A DNA stretch of 64,000 nt from Stereum hirsutum FP-91666 SS1 (Eukaryota > Basidiomycota > Agaricomycetes > Russulales > Stereaceae): assembly GCF_000264905.1 (NCBI RefSeq), contig NW_006763133.1, positions 98,018-162,017 on the forward strand. Direction: 5' to 3'. The position numbers and the translations under genes were made by a program. Positions 12,475 through 24,239 of the stretch are shown here, one piece after another (position 1 is the first letter of the stretch; each line of letters starts with the position of its first letter). The notes below the pieces were generated by a model. That model saw only the letters and a program-made list of their open reading frames with translations, did no database searches and was not told the DNA's origin.

Positions 12475-13118
12475 ATGAAGTTCTTCGCCTCTACTACCAC
12501 CGTCACTCTTCTCTCTCTCTTCCTGGCTGCAATCTCGTTCTCCCATAACGGTTTGGTATCTGCCGAAGCTCTCGCTCCCCGCGCATCTGGCAGTCCCTCT
12601 TGCACGTATTCGTGCCCGACCCTCAATCTCAATGGAAAAGCGATCGATACCGTCGCTAGTTCCACTACTACTAGTGTCAGTTGTCTGTGAGTTTGAGCCC
12701 TTTTCTCTCGTAGAAAGTGTCCGTTCGCCTGTGCCAGCGAGGGCTTGTGGTGTATTCATAGAGAATGTATTACTAACTAGATTCCCTTATATCCACATAT
12801 TCAGGTATAAATCTGCGAACGGTGTATGCACGTACTCTAAGGTATGTAGCACGCATTCCTCCTCTTTTGTTTACTATAGCTGTATCTGTCTATTTACACG
12901 ACTTTTCTGCGTTGGTGTATCAAATCACTGATAATTTGACTTTGACAAACACGCAGACCAGTGGGCTCCTTACCAATAGCGCCAGTGGTGCCCCGGCTTC
13001 ATGCCCCACGGTCGGGACGAGTTCTTGCACAGCGACGAGGAAGCGTACGCCATTGGACGAGATCGTTGCGGCTAGGTCATGGAAGCCAAGGTCCGCGAGG
13101 AGGTCTTCGAGCGAGTAG
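12475..13118 (+). CDS. Small secreted six-cysteine protein, copy 1
   Basis: Unknown function. Three exons encode about 125 residues. The N-terminus is a signal peptide (MKFFASTTTVTLLSLFLAA) followed by LAPRASGS, resembling a propeptide cleavage site. Cysteines follow the pattern C-x3-C, then C-x8-C, then C-x7-C (CTYSC; CLYKSANGVC; CPTVGTSSC). The last exon ends with a dibasic RKR followed by TPLDEIVAARS. Introns run from GTGAGT near 12688 to the acceptor near 12805, and from GTATGT near 12841 to the acceptor at about 12957. A paralogue with the same cysteine spacing and the same tail lies 1.6 kb downstream. The dibasic site suggests Kex2-type processing in the secretory pathway (inference). 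It could be an effector-like, structural or signalling precursor; the sequence does not decide. Confidence 0.72.
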
Positions 13119-14705
13119 ATTTTGGATGGATGTGTTGTCGCACAGGTGAGTACCGGCCTAACACCATCTTCTCGATATTGTAGACATTGTTTGTTCAACT
13201 GTTGTCGTTCCGTCTCGCTAGTCGCGTCTCATTCGGCACTGCGCCATTGGCATAAATGACTCTCACTGGTTAGCGAGATCACGACGAGTCCGAATGCATA
13301 CTTTGCTCGTGCTGCGAATACCTTTGTTGTGCTGTCCGATATCTTACGTTCCTACTTCTTTCTCTGGCCTTCGAGAACTGTAGCTCGTTTACGATACCCT
13401 TCCTATCTGCCTTGACTCCCGTTTTTCTACCGGAGTGCGAAAATGTACTCAGTCTATCCATGCTAGATGGTTATTACTTGAACTCCAGTACACTACATAT
13501 CAGTTGCGTCGACTATGGAGGGAACGACTGGGTTGGGACCACTATATTTGCCGGTGTCCTTCGTCCAGCGAGATTCAGAGCCTTTTGGAGTACCGTACTG
13601 AAGACCTTCGTCAATTTCCACAGCAGGAATTAGTTGAACTGTATAATAGCATACCCCGATGGTCCGTCTCCGTCTACTGTGCTCGGATACCGGCAGTCAG
13701 TGCCAAGGCTTTCGAGCTGACTAACCCACAATTAAAGTCTAATGCAGACCCGCTCTACCCCCACATATCCCCGCTATATACCAGAGGAAGGCGCAGACTC
13801 AGATCTGTTGGCAAAAATTTGAAGCAGAGAGTAAGTATGATGTATGTATCGGAAGAGAGCGATACGATAAGGAGGGGGGCGGCATGCCGCTGAACATCAC
13901 AGAAGCTACTATTGATGCATTGCTGAACTGGATCTAGCGTCTCACCAACTTTTTTTAGTCGCTGTACGATCAAATCCAGAAATCAATAACAGTCAATGAC
14001 CTGTCGAATGAAGGATTGGACAATCAGGCACGCATCAAAAATTCCCCGGACAATGCTATCTCCGCGATTGCCACTGTACCGCCCAAGATCTGCATAAATG
14101 CCTTCTACTTACTCCGCGTTTGATTGTATGTGCCTGGAAAATGTCCAGGAATCTCTAATTATCGGAAACGTGGAGGTCGAGGTTCGTCGTTTACATCCGG
14201 TGCTTTCGAGCGTCCGACCAGGGCCACTCTAGAACGCGGTGCTCCCGACATGTCACTGTCGCTTTTGATTGTTGAACGCAACAGAGGCGACGATGCCCAC
14301 TTATACATTGTTTTCTCTTCGTGAATCCCTGTTTCCTGAGTACACCGAAGTCTCCGTATCCTGTGCGAACGTGTATGCGTTCTCTTCTTTGGCCAAGACC
14401 CGAAGCTCTGAACGTTCTGACCTACCATTAACCTACCATCCCGGCGTTTCAATTTTGACATATTAAATATCGACAACTGCCATTGCCCTCCGCAGGGTAC
14501 TTAGCCGACATCCATGTTTCGACAAATTCGTCTGCTGCAGCGGTCGACTATCCCATTTCGAGACTTCCCCTTTCCTCAGATAGCAAACGGAATTAGGGGG
14601 GAATAGGAGGAATCAGAGACGACTAGCTCGACTTCCTCCCGTCTCAATCGCCGTCTTTCCTTTAAACTGGCCCACTACACGAATTGACAGACTCCCTCGT
14701 TCACC
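13119..14705. other. No gene assigned between the two secreted-protein paralogues
   Basis: A 152-codon frame (13435-13893) overlaps others and carries no recognised motif. The last 100 bp before 14706 are pyrimidine-rich, consistent with a core promoter for the second paralogue. Confidence 0.4.
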
Positions 14706-15318
14706 ATGCGCGCCTCATTCTCTCCCTTCATCCCTCTTTCGCTCCTCCTCACCATATTCTCCTCTCTTGCGGCATCGACCCCCACCGCTCCACTCCTTCC
14801 CCGCGCCTCGGGATCAGCATCCTGCCTTTGGGAATGTCCATCGGCGAACAATAACGGCGTCACACTGTATAGCAGTTCTGATCCGAACGGAGCATCTTGG
14901 GTTCTGTGCGAGTAAGTGCCGGTCACTTGTGTTATATTGAACGGGTTTCAGAAGCTGACCAGACGTGACTGTGGACTACGGTTATGCTAGGTATGGCACT
15001 CCTCCGAACTACGACACATGCCAGTATGCGGAGGTAAGTCGCCATGTTTATAAATGGTCGTTTATATCGCACATGCTTCTTTCGTATTTCCACTCTCTCC
15101 TGTTGTTCGTTTTTGCCATCTGTGCCCATTCGTCGCTCACTTCGCCCAATGATTAGTCTGGGCAGTTCGCCGGTATCTTATGGACCGGTTCCAGTGCCTG
15201 CCCCGACAGCGCAGTCCATGTCTGCCCAACCAAGAAGCGGTCGGCGCTCGATGATATTGTCCGGGCGAGGTCGGAAAACATCGTCTCCAAGCGCCGTAGG
15301 CTAGAGGAGAAGGCGTGA
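14706..15318 (+). CDS. Small secreted six-cysteine protein, copy 2
   Basis: Paralogue of the gene at 12475, same strand. Three exons; signal peptide MRASFSPFIPLSLLLTIFSS, then LLPRASGSASC, matching the LAPRASGSPSC of copy 1. Six cysteines sit in the same order: CLWEC (C-x3-C), CEYGTPPNYDTC (C-x10-C) and CPDSAVHVC (C-x7-C). After them comes KKRSALDDIVRARS, the same dibasic-plus-LD(E/D)IVxARS tail as copy 1, and then a second basic cluster (SKRRRLEEKA) before the stop at 15316-15318. Introns: donor GTAAGT near 14913 with the acceptor before TATGGCACT near 14991, and GTAAGT near 15032 with the acceptor at 15156. The rest has diverged strongly, so conservation is concentrated in the cysteines, the PRASGS site and the C-terminal peptide. 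Confidence 0.72.
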
Positions 15319-15988
15319 AGCAAGCATTGAACGGTTTGCAAAGAGGTTTATGGCGTAGACGGTGCGTCTCTTTCTCTCGCTGTATGTGTACTATGGCGAC
15401 TGACCGCATGCATGCCTTCCACGTGAGAATTGCATAGGCCACCATAACTGTTCCTGTCCTTATAGTATCAGCAAGTCCATCAAACCGGTGCACCTTCGTC
15501 ATCGCGTGGCATTGTTGTCTCACCCTGTTTGCGCCTTCGTCAGTGATAGCCCTACACATATAGAAGGTTGGGATGGACATACCTTCACGTCCTTCCCATC
15601 ACCCTTCATAACACCGTTAATAAAGACGATATACTTTCGCTCTCGAGCTTTGGAGGAATATCTGACCGTGTCTGTTCTGCCGTCCTGACGTGCGAGTTTC
15701 ATCTCAGATTATTTGGTGAGTTAGACCAAGTGGTCACCCCTTCCGGCGAGGAAAGCTCGATCATACTACTATCATGCAGCTCCAGGTTGCGGCTGAGATC
15801 TATGCGGACCTTGGTCTCCTGGTGTCGAATGGCTTCGTGAGCGTCAAGTGACGCGAGAAGCGTTAGTCGTCTACTGGAGAGCCCGTGTCCGTGCCGTGAT
15901 ACCATTCATTTGGAGCACGACGCTCAAGATTTTGATAGTGGATCGTCATGGAGAACATTATCGTACAAGAGAATATGTTATCAGCGTC
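15319..15988. other. No gene assigned (3' ends of convergent genes)
   Basis: Short overlapping frames only. This is the shared 3' flank of the secreted-protein gene (plus) and the S53 peptidase (minus). Confidence 0.4.
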
Positions 15989-18646
15989 TCACAAACCAAG
16001 CACAGTCTTCAGACTGTTGTAGTCCGGAGATCCCAATCCCGTCACGGGGTCCCACGAAGCCCTAGAGGAACGATCGTCAGTCCACAATTCATCTACGAGA
16101 TTTGACACAATGAACGGTCTCACCCAGCCGAGAACCCGTTTGTCCCGCAGCCGGGGTTATTTCCTGTGGTAGAAAACGCAACAGAACCTCATCAGACGGT
16201 GCACGTGAATGTGAAAGAGGTGGACGAACGAACCTGAAGTGATATCATTGAACGCCTGTGGATTCGCATAAATCAGAGGATTCAACCACCCCAGTGGTGG
16301 CTGGCCAGCAGCAACGAGCTCATCGTCCAACATGGCAAAGACGGAGGCGACGCTAGGCGTCGAAGCGCTCGTACCGTTGACAGTGTACCAGCCTCCGGTC
16401 CATTGGATGTAAAAATTTATCGCCTGTGCCGACACATCAGGGAAACCTGTATCCATGCAGAAGAACAATGATCAGACTAGCTCTTTCATGGGTTGCCTTA
16501 TCGTGAAGTCGCAGTAGACGAGAAAATAGAACGTACCGCGCCCGGTAGAGTTATAGAGGCCGTTATAAGTCCTCGATCCGAAGTTCTCCTGCCATGACGA
16601 AACCATGTCAGACTGGAAGGAAGGAACGGCGAAATATGTCGAGAAGCCTCCGCCAGAGAGTGGGGCTGCAACTTCGGGACCGACTCCAGTCGTTCCACCG
16701 ACCTGTTTAACGCCACCCGGTCAGTGAGTATGCGAATGAGGTCAGGAAGACGGTGGAGACGCACAGATGTGACGTAAGGACATGTCGAAGGGCTACACAT
16801 AGACCAGTCAGTCGGATTCAGCATGAAACTAAGAGGGCGATGAGTGTGTGGCGTACAAGGAAGGGACGAAGAATGTGCAGTCATCGTAATAAGTGCCACC
16901 GACACCGCCATCTCCAGAACTCGTAAAGGCAGTCGTACCACGGGCCGTAAGCTGAGCATAGGCGTTACACAGATTACTATAGCAAGGAAAATAGATATTA
17001 GGATTCTGGGTCAGAAAATATGACAAGGGCAAAACGTACTTCACGAGGTTGAACGCCAGCGAGGGCTCATTGAACGCATACCTACATACGGTCGATAAGC
17101 ACAACTCGTTACTAGTGGAAGTGAATGAGTCGAACGTAAGACTTACGACGTAGTTAGAACATTCGGCACGACATCCTCGGCCAATAAGAAGTTAACCTCA
17201 TCAATGAACCCCGCGATCCCATCCGTATTATCGTACCCCACCGAGACGAACTGGACGGGTACTCCTGTCGCCACTCCGATGGTATACTGAAGGTCAAGAT
17301 CCTACAGTATGAGGATAATCGTCAGCGACGCTCGTCATCATACACAAGGACGAAGAATAAAACGAACCGCCTCAGCACCAGCATAATATATCGTTTGGTC
17401 GTCCTCTCCGCCGTCTAGTTCTTCTAGGGTATATGTCGCGTTGCTATCCATGTCGGGACGGAAATATGCAAGGAAAGCCTGTTGTTTGCGTGGTAATCCG
17501 TGTGAGTAGAGACGAGGGAAGGACGATTATACTTGGGCCACAAATAGAAAACAGGTCCTACCTGGAGGTCAGCTCTATTCGCATTCTCGTCGGTGAAACC
17601 TGAAACTGCCATGATGTTCGAAGCCTGCGTAGCCGGGCTAGGTAATAGGATGAAGACGGGCACCGCATGTCAGCACTGTCGACGGAGATCCGTTCATAGA
17701 GACAGAACTCACGTCCTTGGGATGTTGTACATCTCAATGAGACAAGCCGGTTGCATAGAGGTCCTAGACAGCGAGATAGTGCATTCAACAACTTGTCGGC
17801 AGCAAGTATCATACGTAGACAGAGAAATGGCTTACTCGCAAACGGGATCGACAGCCTCGGTGGTTGTGCGACCAGAAGCGCCCGTAACGGTCTTTGGAGG
17901 CGAAACAGGCTTCGCGCTCGTTTTCATCTTCGATCCGGTATTCGGGACCGGAAATCTATACAAATAAGGCAAGTAAAATACATCAGTCCTATTCATTCGA
18001 TACGAACAACATAACCCAGAAAGAAACAGAAACTCACACAACGGTCGGATGCACGAAACTAACGTGTTCCTTCAAACTACTCGGCACCGAATACTGCAAA
18101 GTCCTGATCGCGGTCTGCCCAGTCGCTTGGTGCTGGAAGGTTGAAAAATCGGCGCCGAGGACGTCGTTAGCTTGTGAGACGGTCATGTTGACGGAGACCC
18201 AGTCGCCTGCGGGTGAGAAGAGTGTGGAGGTGAGGTTGTTGGAGGCGAGCCAATCGTTGAAGGAGGATGCAGTGTCTGTGGATGGGGCGACAAAAGCTTC
18301 GACCTAGAGTCATACACATAAAATGAGTTGATGTTCGAGGCCTGGCGTAGTAAGATGAAAAAAGAAGGCTGACCTGCTCCTTTGACAAAAACTGCCTATA
18401 CCTCTCACTCCCTGGCGTGCTAATCGCATACAATTCGCTCTCCAGTCCCGGGAAATTGCTCTGCGTCAGCGCAAACTTGAGGCTCAACACTTCGTCCTCT
18501 GGTGCTGCTCCGACGTGCACGAAGCCGGAAGGAACGGAATCTCTACGCTCGTGGACGACCATATCACGCCCGGTCGTGGCTAATGGCTTGGCACATGCTA
18601 CCGAGAGCAAGAAGGCAGCTGTGGAGAGCAGAGCTAGATGCACCAT
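15989..18646 (-). CDS. Sedolisin / tripeptidyl-peptidase, family S53, secreted
   Basis: A serine-carboxyl peptidase active at acid pH, made as a secreted proenzyme. It starts at 18646 with signal sequence MVHLALLSTAAFLLSVACA. The propeptide contains SVPSGFVHVGAAPEDEVLSL and ERYRQFLSKEQ, as in pro-kumamolisin domains. Catalytic Glu and Asp lie in AGAEA/DLDLQY across an intron near 17300-17375 (E-A-x-L-D spacing). The oxyanion Asp is in SGDGGVGG (near 16910), and the nucleophile Ser is in NGTSASTP (codon about 16367-16369). Calcium-site residues are expected from FNDIT and DPVTGLGSPDY, and the protein ends NSLKTVLGL with the stop at 15989-15991. A dozen or so short exons join in frame. Full family length is present and no defect was seen. 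Confidence 0.9.
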
Positions 18647-18726
18647 GGTGAGGCGAGATGGGCGAGCGAGCAACCTAAACTGTAAGAACACGAAACACCA
18701 AGGAAAAGCACATCGACGCAACAGAA

Positions 18727-18734
18727 CCTTTATA
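18727..18734 (-). promoter_or_regulatory. TATA box of the S53 peptidase
   Basis: Reads TATAAAGG on the minus strand, about 80 bp before the ATG at 18646. Confidence 0.5.
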
Positions 18735-20185
18735 GCACTAGTCCTACCAGGCTGAAGATCAAGACATGCCGAAAACTCGAAAGCTCGACGCATTGCTCTG
18801 ATTCTTCGGAAGGACACCACTCGGGCCCTCTGACCACCGACAATCCTTCGTAATGGCCGTCCGCACCCTCTCAACGGATCCTAGCCACGACGCTCATATC
18901 GCGGCCCATAAGACCATAAAACGGTTCATCAGGCAAAAGCATATGCTCCCTTTCCTATAAAAAGCGACAAATAGAGTCATCCGACCCGTCCTTCAAGGAT
19001 CGCCAACGGGTGGAACAATGGGCTGATGGAACGACGATACGAGATTCACGTTAGACACTGGTGACAAACGACAGGATAAATAATTTATAGCGGAGTAGTA
19101 TCACGCGGCTGTCGCACAAAAGGAGTTGAGAGGCGACAATGCGGAGAGTTTGGACGCTTTCAACGCTTTTGCGGTGATTAGGGCTAGCGCTGACGATGCG
19201 TGCTCGTCGGGTGGTCGATACGAACTGCTACGACACCGTGCTTTCCGTGTTTTAAAAAGCCTGGATTAGGAAAACATGGATGTACGCAAACAATCACGCG
19301 GCACAAGGGAGATGTCATGATACGGCACCAGAACAGTGAGGTATACGCGTATCATGGATGATCCACCAGGTCCAAGGGCAGGAGGGAGAAGGAGAAGTTC
19401 GACATCCATCGCTAGCCCCGAGCAAGAGGTCCAAACTTGGACGCGACGGAGGAGAAACCAGCGTCCTCGGATATGCCTCGGTCCGGAGATTCTGCTGTCC
19501 TATTCGAGACTCTGTTAGAAAGGTAGCAACGAGACCATGAAAAGGAGGGCGGAAGGCCGCAGCTCACAGGGCCGAATGTGACTTGGCGAGATGAAACAAA
19601 ACGTGAAAATCGTTCGAGTGGTGTGTCATTTGCACCCGCGACCTCGACGAAGCAGGGGCAGCTGTTGCCCGCGTCAGAGGAGACTGCGTTGGTGAGGCGC
19701 GCAACATGTTCGGTCGCTTCGATAACGCTGCACTTGAGACCATTGTGCCCAAAGAGGTCATCACGGTCCTTGAGAACCCATTTTGGGAAACACAGAAATA
19801 GACGCCCAATGAGGTGACACCAAAAGACGACCCAAGACTAATCAAACCACCAACCTATCGAGAGACAGCAATTGGAAAATGGGATGATGATGCGCTATAA
19901 CAAGTCACCCATGTCGCCTGTGGAGTGTTGTTACAACCTGACGTTGGTAATGGCTTACGTGCTGGAGGTCATAGGGACGTTGGTTGAATCTCAGCCAGAA
20001 CCGCAAAGTGAATATAGCCATTTGTAGTCAGAGATCTTCTGGAGGGAACATGAAGACAAGTCGTTGCAGTCAGATGGGGTTCAAACACTATGGACCAAGT
20101 TTCAGCCATGCATTTCGTCCACAAGAACGAAAAGGAGATACCACACATCCACACCACACCCACGGTCGCAGAGCAGATGAACCTT
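18735..20185. other. No gene assigned
   Basis: Only short frames up to about 110 codons. Between 20186 and 20301 the minus strand still carries an RD/RS-rich frame, discussed with the Spp2-like gene. Confidence 0.4.
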
Positions 20186-20301
20186 TCAATCCCTCCTCCT
20201 CGAGCTCCTCGATTCGTCACGGTCGCGGTCTCTTCGGCGATGCCTGTCCTCGTAGTCACCGTCCTTCCTCGAGCTACGCCTATCTCGGTCGCGATCTGCA
20301 T

Positions 20302-21893
20302 CTATGTCCCTTCCTCTGTCCCTAACATCGTCCTTCCTCTGTCCCTAACATCGTCCTTCCTCCGGCGGTCATAGTCCCCGTCCCTACCATCTCGTCTTCG
20401 GTCGTCGTAATCCCTCTCCTTTCCCTTCTCCTTCCTCCACTCTCCGTCCCTGTTCTTATCCTCATAACTCCGCTCCCTATCCCGATCCCTATCCCTTGGC
20501 CTCTCGGTCTCGCTCCTCCTCTCATTCCTCTCCGGTGACTCTCTTCTCGATCGACTCCCACTCCCACTCCTATTCGTCCTCACATCATCTCCCTCCCGCT
20601 TTATGACGGGTACATACCGCTTCTCCGGCCTCCCCATCTTCTTCTTCCTCGGATCCCCATCATCGAGCACCTCCTTCTCCTTCGCTCCAATACCCAACAG
20701 CGCAGGCCTCGCACTCGGCAAGTACGGCTCCATCGCCTTCTTACCCTTCAAATGTTTGCCCTTCCCCGCCGGCCCGTCCGGCGTCCATCCCATTCCACGT
20801 AACAGCGCCGCACCGAACTGAGAGACCGGAACGCGCTCGTAGTCTGCCATAGTGGCGGATTCGGGAAGGATCTGCATGTCTTGCTGGAAGGCTTCGGTTT
20901 CGGAGACCGGGGTTGGGATGACGTCGATTGTGGGCTCGGAGGATGCGTCTTGGCCTGAAAGGAGAAGACGAATGGCGCGCTGATCTTCCGTCTCTGGCTC
21001 GACCTTCACTTCTTCCTCCGCCTTGACTTCCACCGTCGTGCTCGTTTCCTCCTCCATCTTCACGTCCCCCTCCTCCCCGGGTTCAATCTTCTCCAACTTG
21101 ACCTTCTTCCGGACTTGTAAACCTCTCAACTCAGGTCCCGAATTGATGGTGTCCTTCGTGCCTAGTCCCCCCTGGGACCCATCGGCGCCAGTCATGGCTG
21201 CCGCGCTGGGAGGGACGTAGGTGGGTTGTTTGATGCCGCGACGCTGGCGGGCGAGGGCGCGCCAATCTTTGTTGGCGAGGGAGGGAATGACGAGGGGCGC
21301 GGCAGGTTTGAGGCGTTCGCCGTTGGCTCTGTAGATGTATCAAGTGATATATTCAAGGATTTTGATGGGGATGGGGGAGTGTGAGAGATAGAGAGAGGCG
21401 ACGGGGATAAGGGCTTTTGTGAGTTGAGGAACTAGTTCAGGTAGAGAAAAGCGCAAACAAAATGGAAGGGGGTTCAGAAGGGAAGAAACGACCGAGTATG
21501 GGTTCTGTGTAGAATGAATGTCGGAAATGTAGAACAAGTCGAAAAAATAGCGTTGTCAAAATGAAGAAACACACACCGCTGTACCCCAAATTGATCAAAC
21601 CCAGTCACGAGCTCGTCTTCCATCCTTTCCTCCTCACTGCTATCGCTCTCCTCTCCTCTCTCTTCATAAGTACGCGCTCTCGGCTTCGGGCTGTTACTTC
21701 CTGACCTCGAGCCGGCACCTTGATCCGTCAAATGACGAGGCAAGGCAGGAATCTTGAACGACGGCGCTGATGCATGAGGCGAAGTCGCTGCTGCGTCGCT
21801 GTCAGGGCCGGTGGACGTGGCACGAGAGGAAGAAGGGGTTGGGCGACGGATTGTAAAAGAGACTTTGGACTCTTGTTTGACGGTGGAAGACAT
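20302..21893 (-). CDS. G-patch protein of the Spp2/GPKOW group, with truncated RD tail
   Basis: Spp2-type G-patch proteins activate a spliceosomal DEAH helicase. The start at 21893 (MSSTVKQESKVSFTIRRPTP) gives a compositionally biased N-terminus with the family signature ELVTGFDQFGVQR. One intron (about 21334-21573) joins it to ANGERLKPAAPLVIPSLANK and DWRALARQRRGIKQPTYVPP. The G-patch core reads VPVSQFGAALLRGMGW, followed by GPAGKGKHLKG. The C-terminus is an R/D/E/S-rich tail. At 20311-20356 a perfect 2 x 23-bp tandem repeat shifts the frame, so the tail ends after GRTMLGTEEGT at 20302. Beyond it, another frame continues RD/RS-rich codons to a stop at 20186-20188, suggesting the ancestral tail was about 40 residues longer. 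The core domain is intact, so function may be kept. Confidence 0.8.
20311..20356. repeat. Perfect 2 x 23-bp tandem duplication inside coding sequence
   Basis: Units 20311-20333 and 20334-20356 are identical (each starts TTCCTCTGTCCCTAACATCG on the plus strand). Twenty-three is not a multiple of three, so the duplication changes the reading frame of the Spp2-like tail. Confidence 0.95.
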
Positions 21894-22397
21894 CGTCGTC
21901 GTGAACGTCGTGCTTTCGATGTCGGTTACCGGACAAAACTCGACTAACGCGACGTTGGAGTCAAAGGTGGCACAGCCCACCTTCGGCAGATGCCGGTGTG
22001 GCGCTGCTTGGGAACGCCACTCATACGATGCATCGACTGAACGGTGAACGTCTACGATCAACTGCCCAGCACGAATAGGGTACTTATAACAAGGCATGAA
22101 AGACTCTATCTTGTTGATTTATATATATGCTCTGTTTGTGTTCAAAAGTATATGGTCCTACCGACGCTGACTTTGCACTGACTACTTATTCATTCAGTAC
22201 CTCTCTAAACCCTCAAGCTGGCTTGACCAAAAAAGTACAGGAATGTGCCATGAGCTGCGACCATCCACCCAAATCTGGCAGCATTTTCTGACATTGTAAA
22301 ATACAACGTTCTTCTCGTTCTGCAGAGTTACATCAATAAACAAGCCTTTTTCCGTAAGCGGGAGGCGCTCACCCATCAATATAAACCGCACTCATTT

Positions 22398-23026
22398 CTA
22401 CTGCTGCTTCTCCTCATTCAGAAAATCTTGAATCGTCTCGACAATGACCATATGATTGTCCGAATGGTAATTCAACCCAGTCACGACGACAACCCCCACA
22501 ATGCCCTCCACGCCCTCCACCATGATGGGCACTCCACCACCATCAAGTGAATACAGTGTCGACTCCTCGTCGCTCAAACAGGCCCACTTTGAAATTTTTT
22601 TTTCTCTTGTCGTTTGATGTCCTCCAACGTCGCGAAAGCGCACGCTCATATAGTAACTCGAGCGTTCAAACCTCAAAACGGTGTTCCGATTACGAGCGAT
22701 CGAAGAGGCAATATTGAGAGTGATTCCTGGGCGTGTGACGGCTTGAAATACGGTATGAGGAAGGCAATGAGGCGGTGGGCTGGTGTTCCCAAGGGAGATA
22801 GATATGATAGCAGGGTTGGCGGATTTTAACGCTAGGATACGAGTGCGTAAAGCCATGCCGAGGGCGAAGGCAGTATCGGAGGTGAACGACGGGAATACGA
22901 GAGATTTCTCCTGAGCCTCGATCTTGTCAAGCTGTTGAGAGATACAAATATCCTTCAGTCGGGGGCATGGAGTCTTAATCAGGAAGCGAAGCATACCAGG
23001 GTGGGAGCCTGTAGTAGAGTGGTCAT
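22398..23026 (-). CDS. UPF0303 / haem-degrading-like (DUF336-type) protein, copy 1
   Basis: Small cytosolic alpha/beta protein of the HbpS/GlcG-like fold. The biochemical role in fungi is unsettled; I infer no enzyme activity. The start at 23026 gives MTTLLQAPTL; a short intron then joins to LDKIEAQEKSLVFPSFTSDTA, and the second exon runs to the stop at 22398. Typical segments are ALGMALRTRI, NRNTVLRFERSSYYM, SLDGGGVPIMVEGVEG and a hydrophobic strand followed by HMVIVETIQDFL. Length is about 190 residues. A clearer paralogue lies at 48574-49188 on the same strand; relative to it this copy has GHQTTREKKISKW in the middle and SLDGGG in place of AIHGGG. A poly-A run encodes KK here without disturbing the frame. 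Confidence 0.72.
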
Positions 23027-23822
23027 GATAATCGTTTACGAGGAATTGACGTGACTGTGCGACTAAGTACTAACAAAGAGATGTTATGAATCTACGCAGG
23101 ATATAAGAGGGGCCATACTCGATAGGTACCTTGGAAGAAAACTGACGTATCCCAGAGTCAATCAACCTGTCTTAAATACTTCCCGGCTATGGACGCCACA
23201 AGAATTCGGGACATACAGCCCAGCCTCTGGCTTACAATTGTTCCACGAAGACATCGCACCTCGAGGTGCCTCGAGGATACAGCATGCATCTACGCCTATT
23301 GTGTGCTGCCCAGTGATACTGTAACTTAGAAGCATGGACATGTGAGGCGCCCCTGCAGCCGTGGAAGGCGTGTGGCACGACGTGACCCGAACTCCTGGCG
23401 TCGAACATACTGCGCGCCACACAGAGGTACTTACTGAATCATACACACATCCGCCTTGCATCCTAAAGCTGGCGGCAGACAACAAGAAACTCATTCGCAA
23501 TGGATATGCATGGTTTTCGTCACAATATAAACGCACGGGTCCTATTCCTTCCCTACCACAATCTGAACACAAGCGTGACACCATCATGCATGCTCGGACG
23601 CAACTTAAAGACACTTTCGCGAAACCGATCTGAAACCTATCGAACCGCTACTATAAGTATCATGAACAACAATTGTCTCTTTTCAATTTCATGATTCCTA
23701 ATGCCGATTCCGCGCATATTGCTTTACGAGACGTTCTGTATAAAATGCGCAATTATCAATACACCATAAGTATGTTTGGAGAAGAACTGGAAAAAAAGAC
23801 AATAACATACATGATATTATGT
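23027..23822. other. No gene assigned
   Basis: Overlapping frames of 60-150 codons at 23.16-23.63 kb show no recognisable motif. The last part is the 3' flank of the lectin relic. Confidence 0.4.
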
Positions 23823-24232
23823 TCATCCGATGATGATGTCCGCCTTCAACTCATGGCCCTCCGCAACCGTGTACTTCACCTCAAATTTCCTCCCACAGTC
23901 TTGCTCTTCACACTATAATCCTCCAACGTTTTCTCCATACGACCTCTTCGCATCATACCACTCCGGCGTGATAACGACCCCCGTGTCGTGCGGCACCAGC
24001 CCGGTCACGACGTCGCACCAGCGCGCATAGTTGTGCACCCCGAGCGCGACGATGAAACGTTCGTTACGGTCGGCGGACTCAAAGCGGAGGGTGCCGCAGG
24101 TGCCAGAGGCGTTCATGCGAAGGACTTGTTGGTCGTTGGGTTCGGTCCAGGCGCCGCCGCCGCCGTAGTTGAAGACGCATTTCTCGATAATTTCGAAGAA
24201 GGAGGAGGGGTTCGTCTGGAAGACGCGGACCG
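23823..24232 (-). pseudogene. Broken copy of a fungal fruit-body lectin
   Basis: Closely related in DNA and protein to the intact lectin at 53225-53653, for example sharing GTCGTLRFESADRNERF and VPHDTGVVITPEWY. The 5' end is missing: homology begins inside the sixth or seventh codon and there is no ATG in front. Near 23936 about five bases are absent relative to the intact copy, shifting the frame into a TAG at 23913-23915; about two extra bases further on bring the original frame back. The 3' end including the old stop (23823-23825) is still visible. Upstream it abuts directly a different repeat, the P450-like relic at 24240-24438. Fruit-body lectins bind glycans and serve in defence; this copy should not make a full product. 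Confidence 0.85.
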
Positions 24233-24239
24233 CTACTCA

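Noticed and set aside
13435..13893. 152-codon plus-strand frame between the two secreted-protein genes
   Set aside because: No recognisable domain, no splice-joined extension, and several frames are open over the same stretch.
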